A DNA stretch of 10,209 nucleotides from positions 1-10,209 of the forward strand of contig CAJVPP010004063.1 of assembly GCA_910592005.1 (NCBI GenBank). The letters run 5' to 3'. This document shows, in pieces, positions 9,061-10,209 of the stretch. A model generated the notes under the pieces. That model saw only the letters and a program-made list of their open reading frames with translations. It had not been told where the DNA came from and ran no database searches. Position 1 is the stretch's first letter. Every line of letters starts with the position of its first letter. The position numbers and the translations under genes were made by a program. The DNA comes from Funneliformis mosseae (taxonomy: Eukaryota > Glomeromycota > Glomeromycetes > Glomerales > Glomeraceae).

Positions 9061-10073
9061 ATATTCATTATTTTTTTTTTTGTAACTAAATTTAGAAAAA
9101 TTTATTTCTTATATTAAATATAAATATATCAAAATTCTTATTGATGTATTATTATAAATAATTCAAATTGGATTATATATATAAAAATAAAAATTTTTCA
9201 TATATTATAGATTAAAATCATATTTGCAAAAATAAAGATTAGTAGAATTTAAATCATATATTATTAAATAATTTAATTTATAAAATAATATTAAAACAAT
9301 TTTGATAATTCTTTATTAAAATAAATATAAATTAAATGTATTTTATTTATTTCTTAAAATTTTATATTTTTAAATTAATAAATTTTAAATTTAATTTTAA
9401 AAATTTTTAAATATTATAATTTTAATTTTAATCTATAATATATGAGAACTTATAGTAATAATTATAGTAAAAAAATTTTTAAATTAGTAAAATCTGAACT
9501 TTTTTTATATTTAACTTATAAAGTAAAAATTTTTTTAATAGTTTTCTCCCTTTTTATTATAAAGTGTCTATATAATCTTATTTAAATAAAATTATAAAAT
9601 ATTAATAAATATAATAAAAAAAATTTATGTAGAAATAATTTTAATTATTTTTATAATTAATTTTATTTATTATATTTTTAAAATATCTTTATAATAAAAA
9701 AAGTTTAATTTAATATATATTATTTAAATAATTTTAAAATATATAATTTTTATAAAATTTTATTAATTATTATAATCTTTAATTTTAGAATCTTTAAAAT
9801 TATTTTTAATTAATAATATATTTTTATATATTTCTTAATTTTTTTATTAAAAAATATAATAATATCTTTAATAATTAAAATATTAAAATAAAAGTAATCT
9901 TAATAATTTCATTTTTTATAATTAATTAATTTTTTTTAATTAATTAAAGTTTATAATAATAAGATAATATATAAAATAAATTGTAATTATATCTTTTAAC
10001 TATATAAATATAAATATTTTATAATAAAATAAAGAAACTTATTTTTTAAATTAATGTTATATCTAAATTTATT
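9061..10073. other. Extreme AT-rich gene-free block
   Basis: I counted about 64 G or C bases in 9061-10020, roughly 6.7%. One run of about 79 bases (9354-9432) has no G or C at all. There is no plausible reading frame, RNA gene or long tandem repeat. Short palindromes such as AATTAATT occur, as expected by chance at this composition. It separates the MOT1 promoter from the transposon end at the right edge. Confidence 0.8.
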
Positions 10074-10209
10074 TACAGTTAACTCTTGTTATAACGAACT
10101 CTATGTCCTAAACCTCAACTTCGCTATAAGATTATAGTGAAGATTTTAAGAGATTTGATTGGCCAATTCGCTATAACAAAAGTATTTTTATTATATTTGT
10201 TCAAAAAAT
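10074..10209. mobile_element. Terminus of a pogo/Tigger-like DNA transposon (or derived MITE), running off the window
   Basis: After TA (10074-10075) the sequence begins CAGTTAACTCTTG and continues TTATAACGAACTC. A CAG-type start next to a TA target-site dinucleotide, followed by a TATAACGAA block, is characteristic of pogo/Tigger/Fot1-type termini as I know them. Related copies of an 11-base unit alternate in orientation: GTTATAACGAA (10088-10098), its inverse-type CTTCGCTATAA (10119-10129), TTATAGTGAAG (10132-10142) and TTCGCTATAAC (10167-10177). Composition rises sharply from the AT desert at the boundary. No transposase is visible, because the element continues past 10209 or is non-autonomous. 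Confidence 0.55.

Noticed and set aside
9918..9947. Long palindrome of AATTAATT units
   Set aside because: Sequence made almost only of A and T produces such palindromes by chance. It has no mixed bases to give it weight.
1..10209. CRISPR arrays, bacterial operons, tRNA or rRNA genes
   Set aside because: No regularly spaced repeats, Shine-Dalgarno-led gene strings or cloverleaf sequences were seen, and the spliced gene shows that the DNA is eukaryotic.

Overview
The window holds one complete, intron-rich eukaryotic protein gene on the minus strand (954-8876), flanked by very AT-rich DNA with transposon debris at both ends. The gene is the orthologue of yeast MOT1 / human BTAF1, the Swi2/Snf2 ATPase that strips TATA-binding protein (TBP) from DNA. 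I reassembled it by hand from 27 exons. The 26 introns are short (66-130 bases) and all begin with GT and end with AG. Every exon phase agrees, and exons (5,694 bases) plus introns (2,229 bases) add up exactly to the 7,923-base span. The predicted protein is 1,897 residues, close to human BTAF1 (about 1,850) and yeast Mot1 (about 1,867), and it runs from the conserved N-terminal RLDR motif to the conserved C-terminal tail.

Organism: this is inference. Short introns in nearly every block of the gene, very low G+C outside exons, a Mot1 protein resembling animal BTAF1 as much as yeast, and pogo/Tigger-like transposon remnants all suggest an early-diverging fungus. An arbuscular mycorrhizal fungus (Glomeromycotina, Rhizophagus-like) is my first guess. 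Other AT-rich early fungi, such as Neocallimastigomycota, are not excluded.

Layout from left to right. Positions 1-285 hold a broken minus-strand fragment resembling the helix-turn-helix end of a pogo/Tigger-type transposase, plus an imperfect hairpin. Positions 286-953 have no gene. They include a slightly GC-richer island with a repeated CTGGATA motif (about 460-615) and the presumed 3' untranslated region of MOT1, with candidate poly(A) signals near 828-837. Positions 954-8876 are the MOT1 gene: exons 1-19 encode the HEAT-repeat TBP-binding half, exons 20-26 the two-lobed ATPase, and exon 27 the tail. Positions 8877-8980 are a GC-richer leader/promoter with a TATA-like element. Positions 9061-10020 are an AT desert with about 6.7% G+C by my count. 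From 10074 to the window end there is what looks like the terminus of a TA-flanked pogo/Tigger-like element that continues outside the window.

I found no previously undescribed multi-gene system. The main gene is a conserved general transcription regulator. The points worth a second look are local: a divergent splice donor, an 11-base first coding exon, in-frame tandem splice acceptors, a G-quadruplex-like motif inside a coding exon, a TATA-like element in front of a TBP regulator's own gene, the composition desert and the transposon termini.
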